Shown piece after piece: positions 1 to 8,415 of a stretch of DNA of 39,016 nt (position 1 is its first letter; each line of letters starts with the position of its first letter). Source of the stretch: an uncultured Verrucomicrobiales bacterium (lineage in GTDB: Bacteria > Verrucomicrobiota > Verrucomicrobiia > Verrucomicrobiales > DEV007); the NCBI GenBank assembly GCA_938082635.1, contig CALLLI010000198.1, positions 1 to 39,016 of the forward strand, read 5' to 3'. Made by a program: the position numbers and the translations under genes. The notes beneath the pieces were generated by a model. It was not told the DNA's origin. It worked only from the letters and a program-made list of their open reading frames with translations, and searched no databases.

Positions 1-348
1 CAACCGACTTCGGAAGGCTTGGTGTCCCCGAAGTTGATTTCAGTTTACAGGGGTAGGCTCTTTCGATTCAGCCACGGATCTCAAGGCCAACCGATTAACT
101 GCGCAATCTTGCACTAAGGTACAGCAGCATAAATTCCGCCCAAATTGGACTCTTCCCTGTCTGCGTATACGACTCGCTACCAAGGGATAGCGTGATTTTG
201 ATTGCGTTCGAAGATCATCGATTCACATGATTTCCATCCAGCCAATCTGACGGAGAGCCAAAAAGATTACCAATGGCGACGCTTTCGCAATGCCCGCCCT
301 CGAATGGCTGGAAATCTGAAATAATCATCTCGGCTTTCACCAATAACC
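1..348. other. Non-coding flank containing one copy of a 225-bp repeat unit
   Basis: I see no convincing gene here. The stretch holds the left copy of a two-copy repeat unit (38-262, described separately). Bases 1-36 can fold into a short hairpin with arms CTTCGG and CCGAAG. A short plus-strand reading frame starts at the ATG at 272 behind a GGAGAG in the repeat, but it is only about 30 codons long, overlaps the 3' end of the phosphoesterase gene on the other strand and resembles nothing I know. Confidence 0.5.
38..262 (-). repeat. 225-bp repeat unit, copy 1 (inverted relative to copy 2)
   Basis: Read on the minus strand, the unit begins with a 29-bp head (262 down to 234, core CTCTCCGTCAGATTGGCTGG) and ends with a 27-bp tail (64 down to 38, core GAAAGAGCC then CCTGTA then ACTGAAA). 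The same head and tail occur at 1854-2078 with exactly the same overall length of 225 bp. By eye the head differs by 2 to 3 bases and the tail by 3, while the roughly 169-bp middle shows little similarity. The two copies face each other head to head across the 263-1853 segment. The nature of the unit is unknown. It could be a pair of ends from a small mobile element, or a structured RNA with conserved ends. Confidence 0.6.
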
Positions 349-1461
349 CTACTTCCTCTTTCCATGCATGAGGTAATCCAACGAGAATTGGCTTTGGGGG
401 CGTGTGAGGAATTTGTCCAGTACAGGTGAATAGGTTTGCACGTCAATAACGTCCCCATCAGGGCGGAAAGTCATGATCCGCAAGTAAGCGCTTCCCGCCT
501 TGATCTCGGGGATGTCCCAATACCAGTAATCTGCCTGAACCTGGTGCACCCTAGTCCCATTCCGGCCTTTACTGGTCAGCAGGTTCTCCATGGCATGCCC
601 TGAAAGGACCAGGAAGATGTTCTCGTGGCGACTTACAAATTCCTCCCAAATCGATTCTCCGGGATTTCCTATTACCGAATAATCGTCACCCGCTGACCGC
701 TGACCCTTTCTGCTCGTGAGATAACTATGTGTGACAACGATGGTCCGGTGATCAGGATGCTTCGCCACAACCCTATTCGCCCATGCAAGAGTTTCATCCC
801 GGGGCTTGAACTCCAACGTGAGGATCAAGAAGTTCATCCCTCCTGCCCTAAGAAAGACGTAGTAGTTCTCAATCTTTCCTTTTTCTAGGAAATGTTGTTC
901 CTTCTCTCTTCCAAAAAGCGGGTCATACAAAGGATTCGCTGTGAAACGCGAAGGAGGGAAATAGGAACTGAAATGGCTATTACGCGATTGGCTAGTCTTT
1001 CTGTTTGTTGTTGAATAGCCCATGTCATGATTTCCAGAGCACAAGACGTAGGGAACGTGATGATCAATCGTCTTGAAAGCGGTATCCGCTATCTGCCATT
1101 CTTCAACGTGTTCGGTCTGCGTAATGTCTCCCACATGTACCGCCATGACTATATTCAGCTTCTCCTTAGTCTTCTTGATCCATTTGGTCTGCGTAAGGAA
1201 ACAGGAACGCTGATCACCAATGCCTGGCCAATGCTTCTGCGTCTCTTTGTGCCTTACATCGGCGTAACCTTGAGTGTCAGGCAAAACGATCAGGGTAAAA
1301 GAAGCAGCCTCTCCCACAGATTCCCTATTCAATGGAGTCCCCGGCTTCTTCTCGTCATCTGCGTGAACGTGGATTTCGTGACCCTGCCCAAACACGAAGA
1401 TGCTCTGCCATGCAGTGGCGAACACTGTAAGGATCAACACAATCACTATTGAGCGTCTCAA
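349..1461 (-). CDS. Secreted calcineurin-like metallophosphoesterase
   Basis: This 370-residue protein has a clear N-terminal signal peptide (basic MRR, then a hydrophobic stretch to about residue 25), so it should act outside the cytoplasm. The metal-binding motifs of the calcineurin-like phosphoesterase fold are present in order: LPDTQ (D62), VGDIT (D112), GNHD (N144, H145, D146), VVTHS (H245) and SGHA (H289). All dinuclear-site ligands look intact, so a phosphatase or phosphodiesterase activity is likely; the substrate cannot be told from sequence. The family is common in Planctomycetota and Verrucomicrobiota. The gene and the small membrane ORF behind its start (1517-1850) are the only genes between two inverted 225-bp repeat units. 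ATG at 1461 is chosen because it leads directly into the signal peptide. Confidence 0.88.
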   Translation of the reverse strand: MRRSIVIVLILTVFATAWQSIFVFGQGHEIHVHADDEKKPGTPLNRESVGEAASFTLIVLPDTQGYADVRHKETQKHWPGIGDQRSCFLTQTKWIKKTKEKLNIVMAVHVGDITQTEHVEEWQIADTAFKTIDHHVPYVLCSGNHDMGYSTTNRKTSQSRNSHFSSYFPPSRFTANPLYDPLFGREKEQHFLEKGKIENYYVFLRAGGMNFLILTLEFKPRDETLAWANRVVAKHPDHRTIVVTHSYLTSRKGQRSAGDDYSVIGNPGESIWEEFVSRHENIFLVLSGHAMENLLTSKGRNGTRVHQVQADYWYWDIPEIKAGSAYLRIMTFRPDGDVIDVQTYSPVLDKFLTRPQSQFSLDYLMHGKRK

Positions 1462-1516
1462 AATAATTCCCTTTCTCCAGTTTTACTATGCGTTCACGCC
1501 AATACGTGTTCGTGGT

Positions 1517-1850
1517 TCAAGTCATCACGAGCCAAACCATACCGCACGATAGCAAGGCGAATGAGACCAAAGCAATAGCCCAAACGATCCATGTCGGCTC
1601 CCGTGACGGTGAGCCGACTGCGTGAATAAACCTGCCTATCGCCAGATCCAGAGACACCAGGAAGAGAATCACTGGCCCGATGTAGGAACTCATGAATGCC
1701 TTTGACACCGCAGCAGCAGCCAGCCATCGGAACTGAACTAGGTCCAAGCCCATCCCTAAGAATCCATGCGAAGGGAAGAACGCAGATCACGGCGAATCCA
1801 ATGAGGATCTCTCGGGAACCTAGTCCCCCATTTCGAACAGTGGAGTTCAT
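1517..1850 (-). pseudogene. Small multi-spanning membrane protein, apparently frameshifted
   Basis: Two overlapping frames together make one sensible protein. The frame starting at the ATG at 1850 gives a hydrophobic helix (IGFAVICVLPFAWIL) and then turns into hydrophilic, low-quality sequence. The second frame, which ends at 1517, carries two or three more hydrophobic segments (including YIGPVILFLVSLDLAIG and WIVWAIALVSFALLS). A single frameshift near 1740-1755 would join them into a protein of about 110 residues with three to four membrane helices. I do not recognise the family. The start codon lies just inside the 33-bp copy of the repeat head (1849-1881), which also supplies a GGAGAG ribosome-binding sequence. 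It may instead be a shorter separate gene starting at 1753. Confidence 0.45.
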
Positions 1851-2153
1851 TTCTTTGACTCTCCGTCAGATTGGCTGGGTGAAATCCTGACCGAATGAGA
1901 CGATTTGGCATTGCTTGCATTCACATTACTGACTCACAATAAACGGTTTACGGCGCAGGCCTAGAGGCTTCGGACTCCAAGGCTTCGGTCGCCATACTTT
2001 GAGCCCAGTCGTAGCTGGGATTCGGTGAGGCAGGGATTTTTTAGGGAACCAGAAAGAGCCTTCTCCTGTAGACTGAAACTGGTTCCTGTTGGCCCAGCCG
2101 CCCTTTCAATGACCTGAAACCATCCAGCCAATCTGACGGAGAGCCAAAGAAAT
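1849..2153. repeat. 305-bp segment bounded by a 33-bp inverted repeat
   Basis: The 33 bases at 1849-1881 on the plus strand and those at 2121-2153 on the minus strand match except at two positions. They enclose a segment without genes. The left 225 bp of this segment (1854-2078) is the second copy of the head-core-tail unit seen at 38-262. The right-hand repeat is a third, inverted head. An 8-bp perfect stem, GGAACCAG at 2045-2052 with CTGGTTCC at 2079-2086, brackets the tail. The architecture resembles a small non-autonomous element with terminal inverted repeats, but I see no target-site duplication and no transposase. Confidence 0.55.
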
Positions 2154-2507
2154 CATGCCACCTTCGCCAGCGAGCTTGAAAGGACCATGCAGCACTCCCT
2201 GATCGGAATCGTTGTCCAACCACACGATGACGTAGCCTCCCGCCGGGATGATCGTTTCTCCGTTAGGAGCAGGTAGTATCTGCCAGAGCGTCGCATCATC
2301 GGAGTCATCACTCAGGTAGAAACCCGCAAGATCCACCGGATGGCCCGAGGCATTGAACACCTCAATCCAGTCATCAAACTCACCCGCCTCGTCAGCCAGT
2401 ATGCCCTTGTTCACCGCCATGAACTCTGTCAGCAGGATGTCCGCAGCAGCGCAGACACCGTTTAGCGTTAGAAGAACACCAAGAATCAGTCGCCACAAGT
2501 TTATCAC
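2106..2507 (-). CDS. Truncated lamin-tail-domain (LTD) secreted protein
   Basis: The 133-residue product begins with a signal peptide (MINLWRLILGVLLTLNGVCA, from a GTG start at 2507). It continues with the opening of a lamin tail domain: an ILLTEFMAVN strand, the DDWIEVFN motif, DLAGFYLSDD and the IIPAGGYVIVW strand. In Verrucomicrobiota, LTD proteins are usually far longer and the domain runs on past the GG-I-L strand. Here homology stops at the GGMISLAL segment, and the last 12 or so residues are encoded by the inverted repeat at 2121-2153. The gene therefore looks cut by a rearrangement that joined it to the repeat. Whether the stump is expressed is unknown; it is probably a gene remnant. 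Confidence 0.65.
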   Translation of the reverse strand: MINLWRLILGVLLTLNGVCAAADILLTEFMAVNKGILADEAGEFDDWIEVFNASGHPVDLAGFYLSDDSDDATLWQILPAPNGETIIPAGGYVIVWLDNDSDQGVLHGPFKLAGEGGMISLALRQIGWMVSGH

Positions 2508-2776
2508 AGAAGGCTAATCAGATTGAGCGCCTGCGATAAAGCTTCTTCGCTACTGATTGCCCTGTTAGCGCGCTCATTTCAACATGAGAGCCGAGCTTCA
2601 ATCCTGAAGCCATGGATACGAAACGTTTTGAAGACCTATCCGACTCTAAACTCACGCCTATTAATCGCCTCCATTTTCCTTTTTAGGATTACAAGCTGAT
2701 TTTTAATGATGTTAGTCAATATCTATTCCGAAAGGGCTAGACGCCTCCACAGGCCAACACCTGAAGCTGAATCAGA
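2508..2776. other. Intergenic region, nothing recognised
   Basis: A fairly A+T-rich stretch separates the LTD stump from the next possible gene. I see no RNA gene, clear terminator or repeat in it. It could hold promoters for the flanking, divergently arranged genes. Confidence 0.4.
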
Positions 2777-3193
2777 ATGCGTGACACAACCATAAGAATC
2801 CTCTCGCCTCTAAGAGCACATTACTCTTATAGAGGCAAGCGGATGATCACTGAGTGGATCCACGCCGATTGGTGTCTTGGCATAGGCAAAGAGTTGCAAA
2901 ACATTTTGGTAACGTCAGGAAAACGGTTGATAACGAATGCAGTCGCGCAAGGAGAAGAGACCCTACGAGGTCACCTTGGAGGTGATTTTTTGAAGATACT
3001 CGAGGCACGGCAAGAAAGGAGCCGATTGCAACGATCGGGATACTTACCCGCCCTCGTCGTCACTCTGAGGGAGTTCGAGAATCGTCGGCAATCAGTGCTA
3101 AATCGCCTAAACAGAGCGGCTTGGGATCAAACTGAAAATTGCGGGCAAGCCTCGACCACCCCGCAACCTTCCTGGGGCGTTGATGTTCAATAG
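2777..3193 (+). CDS. Hypothetical ORF, doubtful
   Basis: An open frame of 138 codons with no family I recognise. The product is rich in Arg, Leu and Gln, has no signal peptide or membrane helix, and ends in a low-complexity tail with several Thr, Pro and Gln residues. Codon choice looks less biased than in the DUF1501 gene 30 bp downstream, and there is no strong ribosome-binding site before the ATG. It could be a chance frame or the remains of a decayed gene in this rearranged region. Confidence 0.25.
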   Translation: MRDTTIRILSPLRAHYSYRGKRMITEWIHADWCLGIGKELQNILVTSGKRLITNAVAQGEETLRGHLGGDFLKILEARQERSRLQRSGYLPALVVTLREFENRRQSVLNRLNRAAWDQTENCGQASTTPQPSWGVDVQ

Positions 3194-3223
3194 GCTAGCC
3201 CATTTCACCGGGGCCATCCAAGC

Positions 3224-4564
3224 ATGCTTACCATACAAGGAGACTCTGAGGAGCGCTTCTGCGACGGCGTTTCTCGTCGTGGCTTTCTGCGCATCGGCTC
3301 GTTGGGCCTAGGGGGACTGGCCATGCCGCAACTTCTGAATGCGGAAGCGCAGGCCGGGAACGGCAAGACGCAGAAGTCGGTCATCATGATCTTCCTGGCA
3401 GGCGGACCGCCGCATCAGGACATGTGGGACCTGAAGATGAACGCGCCTTCGGAAATTCGAGGGGAATTCTCGCCTATTAAAACAAATGTGCCGGGGATCG
3501 AGATCTGCGAATTGTTTCCCCAACTGGCCAAGATTTCAGACAAATTGACCTACGTCCGGTCGATCGTCGGTGCTCATGGTGGGCACGATGCTTATCAGTG
3601 CTTCAGCGGGCGTTCGCCTCGCAATGCACCTCCTGGAGGCTGGCCTTCGATTGGCTCGGTCATGAATGGCCTGCAAGGGAATGCGAAGACGGGCATCCCT
3701 GCTTTCGTGGGGCTCTCGCCGAAGACGGCGCACAAGCCTTGGGGCGATCCCGGGCAGGCTGGGTTCATGGGGCCGGCTTGCGCACCGTTTCAACCCAACG
3801 GCGGCGGCAGTGAGGACATGGTGCTCAACGGGATTTCGTTAGAACGCTTGCATGATCGCAAGGGTCTCTTGCAGAGCTTTGATCAGTTTCGTCGTCAAGC
3901 CGACGGGTCTGGGATGATGGCAGGCATGGATAGCTTCACGCAAGAAGCCTTCGGTGTCCTGACTTCTAGCCAACTCGCTAAGGCGCTGAACTTGGACGAC
4001 GAAGATCCCAAGGTGCGTGATCGTTATGGCAAGGGCACCGAGAAGCCTACGGCGGATGGTCCTTGGAAACGGCTCGATCAGTTTCTCATGGCACGTCGGT
4101 TAGTCGAGGCTGGCGTGCGCTGCGTGACCCTGGCCTTTAGTCGCTGGGATTGGCATGGGAATACCTTTGGCCGCTCCCGCACGGATTTCCCCATGTTGGA
4201 TCAAGGCGTGAGCGCCCTCGTCGAGGACTTGCATCAGCGAGGTTTGGACAAAGACGTGTCTGTGGTGGTGTGGGGAGAGTTTGGCCGCACGCCGAAGATC
4301 AATCCCCAAGCCGGTCGCGATCACTGGCCGCGGGTGTCGACAGCTTTGTTGGCCTGCGGCGGCATGAATCACGGTCAGGTCATCGGCGCAACAGATCGCC
4401 TTGGTGGTGAAGCCGTGGACCGTCCGGTCGATTTCCAAGAAGTCTTTGCCACGCTCTATCACAATGCAGGCATTGATGTGAAGGCGACCACCGTGAATGA
4501 CCTTTCAGGACGCCCTCGGTTCCTCGTGGATCAAGAATTCAATCCCATGCCTGAACTCGTCTAA
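3224..4564 (+). CDS. Tat-exported DUF1501 protein, first of a tandem pair
   Basis: A 446-residue DUF1501 (alkaline-phosphatase-like fold) protein. A twin-arginine motif SRRGFLRIG at residues 17-25, followed by a Gly/Leu-rich helix, marks it for folded export by Tat. The family hallmarks are visible: the [16 protein letters not shown] segment near the start, the WDWHGN motif, and the WGEFGRTP followed by GRDHWP near the C-terminus, typical of a metal-binding active site. Enzymatic function in this family is not established; members almost always sit beside DUF1549/DUF1553 cytochrome-like proteins. The next gene begins 6 bp after its stop and encodes a close paralogue of nearly identical length, so the two look like a local duplication within one operon. 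Confidence 0.9.
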   Translation: MLTIQGDSEERFCDGVSRRGFLRIGSLGLGGLAMPQLLNAEAQAGNGKTQKSVIMIFLAGGPPHQDMWDLKMNAPSEIRGEFSPIKTNVPGIEICELFPQLAKISDKLTYVRSIVGAHGGHDAYQCFSGRSPRNAPPGGWPSIGSVMNGLQGNAKTGIPAFVGLSPKTAHKPWGDPGQAGFMGPACAPFQPNGGGSEDMVLNGISLERLHDRKGLLQSFDQFRRQADGSGMMAGMDSFTQEAFGVLTSSQLAKALNLDDEDPKVRDRYGKGTEKPTADGPWKRLDQFLMARRLVEAGVRCVTLAFSRWDWHGNTFGRSRTDFPMLDQGVSALVEDLHQRGLDKDVSVVVWGEFGRTPKINPQAGRDHWPRVSTALLACGGMNHGQVIGATDRLGGEAVDRPVDFQEVFATLYHNAGIDVKATTVNDLSGRPRFLVDQEFNPMPELV

Positions 4565-4570
4565 CGGATC

Positions 4571-5908
4571 ATGCTAAATATCTTTGGAGAATCTCGTGGC
4601 ACCTTCTGTGATCAGCAATCCCGACGCAATTTCATTAAAGTAGGTGCGCTTGGCCTAGGCGGCCTTTCCTTGCCCCAACTTCTCCGAGCAGAGCAGCAAG
4701 CGGGCAAAGGCAGCTCTCATAAAGCGATCATCATGATTTACATGCCGGGCGGTCCACCGCACCAGGACATGTATGATCTGAAGATGGACGCGCCGTCCGA
4801 AGTGCGTGGCGAGTTCAAGCCCATCTCGACAAAGGTGCCGGGCATTCGCATCTGCGAGCACTTGCCGCGCCTCGCTTCCATCGCTGACAAATGCGTCTTC
4901 GTGAATTCGCTAGTAGGCTCTGTCGGACAACACGCATCCTTCCAATGCATGACCGGTCGCAGCTCCAACAACCAGCCTCCGGGTGGTTGGCCCGAGCTGG
5001 GTTCCACGCTCTCGCGCCTGCATGGCGATCCCCTTTCCGTGTCGCCGCCGTATGTGAATCTCTCGCCGAAGATGAAGCACACGCCCTACAACTTTGGGAA
5101 GAATAGCTTCCTTGGGATGGGCCATACGCCTTTCAGCCCGGCGGGTGAAATCAAGAGTGACATGTCGCTCAATGGCATTTCGCTAGAACGTCTAGGCGAT
5201 CGCAAGAACTTGCTCCACAGCTTTGATCAATTCCGCCGGGAAATCGATCACAGCGGAATGATGCAAGGGCTCGACTCGTTTAATAAACAAGCCTTCGACG
5301 TGCTCACGTCTAGCCGCTTGTTAGAAGCGCTGGACATTGAGAAAGAAGATCCCGCCATCCGCGCTCGCTATGGCAAGGGCACCGAGAAAGTGCAGGGCGA
5401 TGCTGCGCCGCGCTTGAACGAGCAGTTTCTGATCGCCAGGCGCCTCGTTGAGGCAGGCGCCCGTGTCGTCACCCTGAGCTACAGTTTCTGGGACTGGCAC
5501 AGTGCGAATTTCAAACGCGGGAAAGAGAACTTTGTCGACTTCGACCAAGCCCTCAGTGCCTTGATCGAAGACCTGCATCAGCGCGGCATGGCAGATAACA
5601 CCACGGTGCTGGCCTGGGGTGAGTTTGGCCGTACGCCGACGATCAATGCCCAAGGTGGACGCGATCACTGGCCGCGCGTGGCCAATGCCCTGCTTGCCTG
5701 TGGCGGCATGAACACCGGCCAAGTCATTGGCAAGACGGATCGGTTAGGCGGCGAAGCCACCGAGCGCGGTGTCCATTTCCAAGAGATGTTTGCCACCCTT
5801 TACCACAACATGGGGATCGATCCGAATACCACGACCATTCCAGACCTCACTGGACGCCCGCAATTCCTGGTCGACACGAAGTACCAACCCCTTCCCGAAG
5901 TCCTCTAA
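4571..5908 (+). CDS. Tat-exported DUF1501 protein, second of a tandem pair
   Basis: A 445-residue paralogue of the preceding gene, alignable over its whole length with very few gaps. It has the same Tat signal (SRRNFIKVG, residues 17-25), the [16 protein letters not shown] segment, a WDWHSAN motif and the C-terminal WGEFGRTP with GRDHWPRV. Its stop codon overlaps the start of the DUF1549/DUF1553 gene in a TAATG, which indicates translational coupling, so the three products are probably made together and meet in the periplasm. One DUF1501 partner per DUF1553 protein is usual, so two copies may mean divided roles. The precise reaction is unknown for the family. Confidence 0.9.
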   Translation: MLNIFGESRGTFCDQQSRRNFIKVGALGLGGLSLPQLLRAEQQAGKGSSHKAIIMIYMPGGPPHQDMYDLKMDAPSEVRGEFKPISTKVPGIRICEHLPRLASIADKCVFVNSLVGSVGQHASFQCMTGRSSNNQPPGGWPELGSTLSRLHGDPLSVSPPYVNLSPKMKHTPYNFGKNSFLGMGHTPFSPAGEIKSDMSLNGISLERLGDRKNLLHSFDQFRREIDHSGMMQGLDSFNKQAFDVLTSSRLLEALDIEKEDPAIRARYGKGTEKVQGDAAPRLNEQFLIARRLVEAGARVVTLSYSFWDWHSANFKRGKENFVDFDQALSALIEDLHQRGMADNTTVLAWGEFGRTPTINAQGGRDHWPRVANALLACGGMNTGQVIGKTDRLGGEATERGVHFQEMFATLYHNMGIDPNTTTIPDLTGRPQFLVDTKYQPLPEVL

Positions 5909-8370
5909 TGATCCGCTTCCTTGCCCTGCTCTTATGGAGCGTCGCCCTGACTGTCCACGGCGCGCCCTACTCTGAACTCACCATCCACACCGGACGTAAC
6001 GCCACTCTGTTAGGTCCGGATTCGAGTCAGCAACTCGTCGTCACGGCCACGTTGCCGGATGGTTCGCAGAAAGATGTCACCCGTGAAGTCGAGTTCGCGG
6101 CTGAACCCGCCGAGATGGTTCGCATTGATGACGCGGGCGAGGTCAAGCCTCACCAGAATGGCAAGACCACGGTCACCGCACAGATCGGTGGCTTGAAGGC
6201 GACGACGACGGTCGAAGTCGCTGAAGTAGAAACCATTCAAGCGATTAATTTCCCTAACGAAGTGGTGCCACTATTCACCAAGTTCGGCTGCAATGGTGGC
6301 GGTTGCCACGGCAAGTCCGGCGGGCAGAACAACTTCAAATTGTCTTTGTTAGGTTTCGGCCCCTTGGAAGACTTCGATTACTTGGTCAAAGAAGGCCGTG
6401 GACGACGCCTGTTTCCGGCTGCCCCACATCATAGCCTCTTACTCCGTAAAGGCACCGGCGAGCTTCCCCACGGTGGAGGCGCACGCATCTCAAAGGAATC
6501 GCCCGAATATCAAACCCTCGTCCGTTGGATCGAGCAAGGGATGCCCTATGGCAAGGAAACCGATCCCATCGTCGAACGCCTCGAGGTCTTTCCGCTGGAG
6601 TGCATTGTCGAACCTGGAGCCCAGCAACAACTGCAAGTCACGGCGCACTACAGCGATGGCACAACAAGGGACGTCACTCGTGTCGTGCAGTATGAGTCGA
6701 ACCAGAAGGACATGGCCGAAGTCGCCGAGAGCGGCCTTGTCACCATGGGCGATCAAACGGGCGACATCGCCGTGATGATTCGTTTCCAGGAACTCGTCGA
6801 TGTCTTCCGCGCCACCATTCCCTTAGGCGCACCGGTCGAGACCTTGCCACCCGTTCGGAACTTCATTGATAACCTCGTTTACTCAAAACTGAAGACACTT
6901 GGACTGCCTCCCTCTGAGCCTTGCGACGACGCGACCTTCCTCCGTCGTGTCACGTTAGACATTTCAGGACGTCTGCCTGAGCCGAAGGAGTCGAAGGCCT
7001 TCTTCGCCAGCGCCGCGCCTAACAAACGTGAACTCTGGGTCAACGAACTGCTCAAAGGCACGGACTACGCCGATTACTTTGCCAACAAGTGGAGCGCCAT
7101 TCTCCGCAACAAGCGAAAGACCCCAACCGACAAACGTGGCAATTACGCCTTCCACGCTTGGGTCCGCCAGAGCATGCATGAGAACGTGCCCTTTGACCAA
7201 TTTGTCAGTAAGATCGTCTCGGCTACTGGCGAAGTCGGTCACAATCCTGCCGTGGCGTGGTTCCGTGCCGTGAACAAACGCGAGGAACAACTCCAAGATG
7301 TGGCCCAAGTCTTTCTTGGCGTGCGTTTACAATGCGCACAATGCCACCACCATCCCTATGAGAAGTGGAGCCAGAAAGACTACTACGGCTTCTCCGCGTT
7401 CTTCTCCCAAGTCGGCAAGAAACCTGGTCTCCAACCGGGCGAGCAACTCATCTTCCACCGTCCCGGCAAAGCTCAAGCCGAGCATCCTAAGACGAAAGAG
7501 AAGGTCGGTCCCAAGGCCCTCGGCGAGCCCATGCTCGATCTGAATGACGACGACGATCCACGCGAAGAACTCGCCAAGTGGATGGGCGGCGAGAACAACC
7601 CGTTCCTCGCTCGGATGTTGGTAAACCGCTATTGGAAGCACTTCTTCGGACGCGCTCTGGTCGAGCCCGAAGACGACATGCGAGTCACGAACCCTGCCAC
7701 CAATCCGGCGCTGCTCGACGCTCTGGCCGACAGCTTCGTCGAGAGCAAGTTCGACCTGAAAGAACTCGTGCGCACGATCTGCAACTCACAGACCTACCAA
7801 CTCAGCGCCACACCCAACGATTACAATCAGAGCGACAAGCAGAACTACTCCCGCTTCTACCCACGCAGGCTCACCGCAGAGGTCTTGTTAGACTCGATCG
7901 ACAATCTCACCAATGTCCCGACAAACTTCCCTGGCCAGCCTGTCTCCACACGAGCCGTGCAGTTGCCAGACGACAGCTTCAACTCGGACTCCTACTTCCT
8001 CACCGTCTTCGGACGCCCCGAAATGGATAGCGCCTGTGAATGCGAGCGCACCCAAGACGCCAACCTCGCCCAGAGTCTCCATTTGCTAAACTCCAAAGGA
8101 ATCCAAGACAAACTAGCCCACACTGAAGGCCGAGCGTCCGCACTCACGAAAGATGCTGATCGCCCCGCCGAAGCCAAGATCCACGACCTTTACCTCCGCG
8201 CCTTTGCAAGACCACCCAAGATTGAAGAACTCGCTGTCGCGACGAGTTACCTCGACCAGAAAATCGCTGCAGTGAAGGAAGACGAGAAACGCACCGAAGC
8301 TGAGCAGCAGGCCTACGAGGACATCCTCTGGGCACTGATCAACACAAAGGAATTTCTCTTCAACCACTGA
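5908..8370 (+). CDS. Secreted DUF1549/DUF1553 protein with Big-2-like and cytochrome c-like domains
   Basis: An 820-residue exported protein with a signal peptide (MIRFLALLLWSVALTVHG). In order: an Ig-like Big-2-type domain (about 22-108, with a TLPDGSQKDVT strand), a planctomycete-type cytochrome segment containing C128, C133 and H134 (a CNGGGCHG motif, spaced one residue more than the usual CxxCH), a second Big-2-like domain (about 225-308), DUF1549 (about 315-520, with CAQCHHHPYEKW starting at C476, a regular CxxCH) and DUF1553 (about 540 to the end). It likely binds heme in the periplasm and works with the two DUF1501 proteins encoded upstream, with which it is translationally coupled. 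The family is a marker of Planctomycetota and Verrucomicrobiota and is often suspected in polymer breakdown, but its activity is unproven. Confidence 0.88.
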   Translation: MIRFLALLLWSVALTVHGAPYSELTIHTGRNATLLGPDSSQQLVVTATLPDGSQKDVTREVEFAAEPAEMVRIDDAGEVKPHQNGKTTVTAQIGGLKATTTVEVAEVETIQAINFPNEVVPLFTKFGCNGGGCHGKSGGQNNFKLSLLGFGPLEDFDYLVKEGRGRRLFPAAPHHSLLLRKGTGELPHGGGARISKESPEYQTLVRWIEQGMPYGKETDPIVERLEVFPLECIVEPGAQQQLQVTAHYSDGTTRDVTRVVQYESNQKDMAEVAESGLVTMGDQTGDIAVMIRFQELVDVFRATIPLGAPVETLPPVRNFIDNLVYSKLKTLGLPPSEPCDDATFLRRVTLDISGRLPEPKESKAFFASAAPNKRELWVNELLKGTDYADYFANKWSAILRNKRKTPTDKRGNYAFHAWVRQSMHENVPFDQFVSKIVSATGEVGHNPAVAWFRAVNKREEQLQDVAQVFLGVRLQCAQCHHHPYEKWSQKDYYGFSAFFSQVGKKPGLQPGEQLIFHRPGKAQAEHPKTKEKVGPKALGEPMLDLNDDDDPREELAKWMGGENNPFLARMLVNRYWKHFFGRALVEPEDDMRVTNPATNPALLDALADSFVESKFDLKELVRTICNSQTYQLSATPNDYNQSDKQNYSRFYPRRLTAEVLLDSIDNLTNVPTNFPGQPVSTRAVQLPDDSFNSDSYFLTVFGRPEMDSACECERTQDANLAQSLHLLNSKGIQDKLAHTEGRASALTKDADRPAEAKIHDLYLRAFARPPKIEELAVATSYLDQKIAAVKEDEKRTEAEQQAYEDILWALINTKEFLFNH

Positions 8371-8415
8371 TCGACTACTTTGGACCTCCCGTCGCACGCG
8401 CTAGCAAAGAAAGAT

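Noticed and set aside
1966-1988. Direct repeat AGGCTTCGG twice
   Set aside because: Only 9 bp in two copies inside the repeat core; similar words at 1-36 are in a different order relative to the tail, so I take this as chance or a local hairpin.
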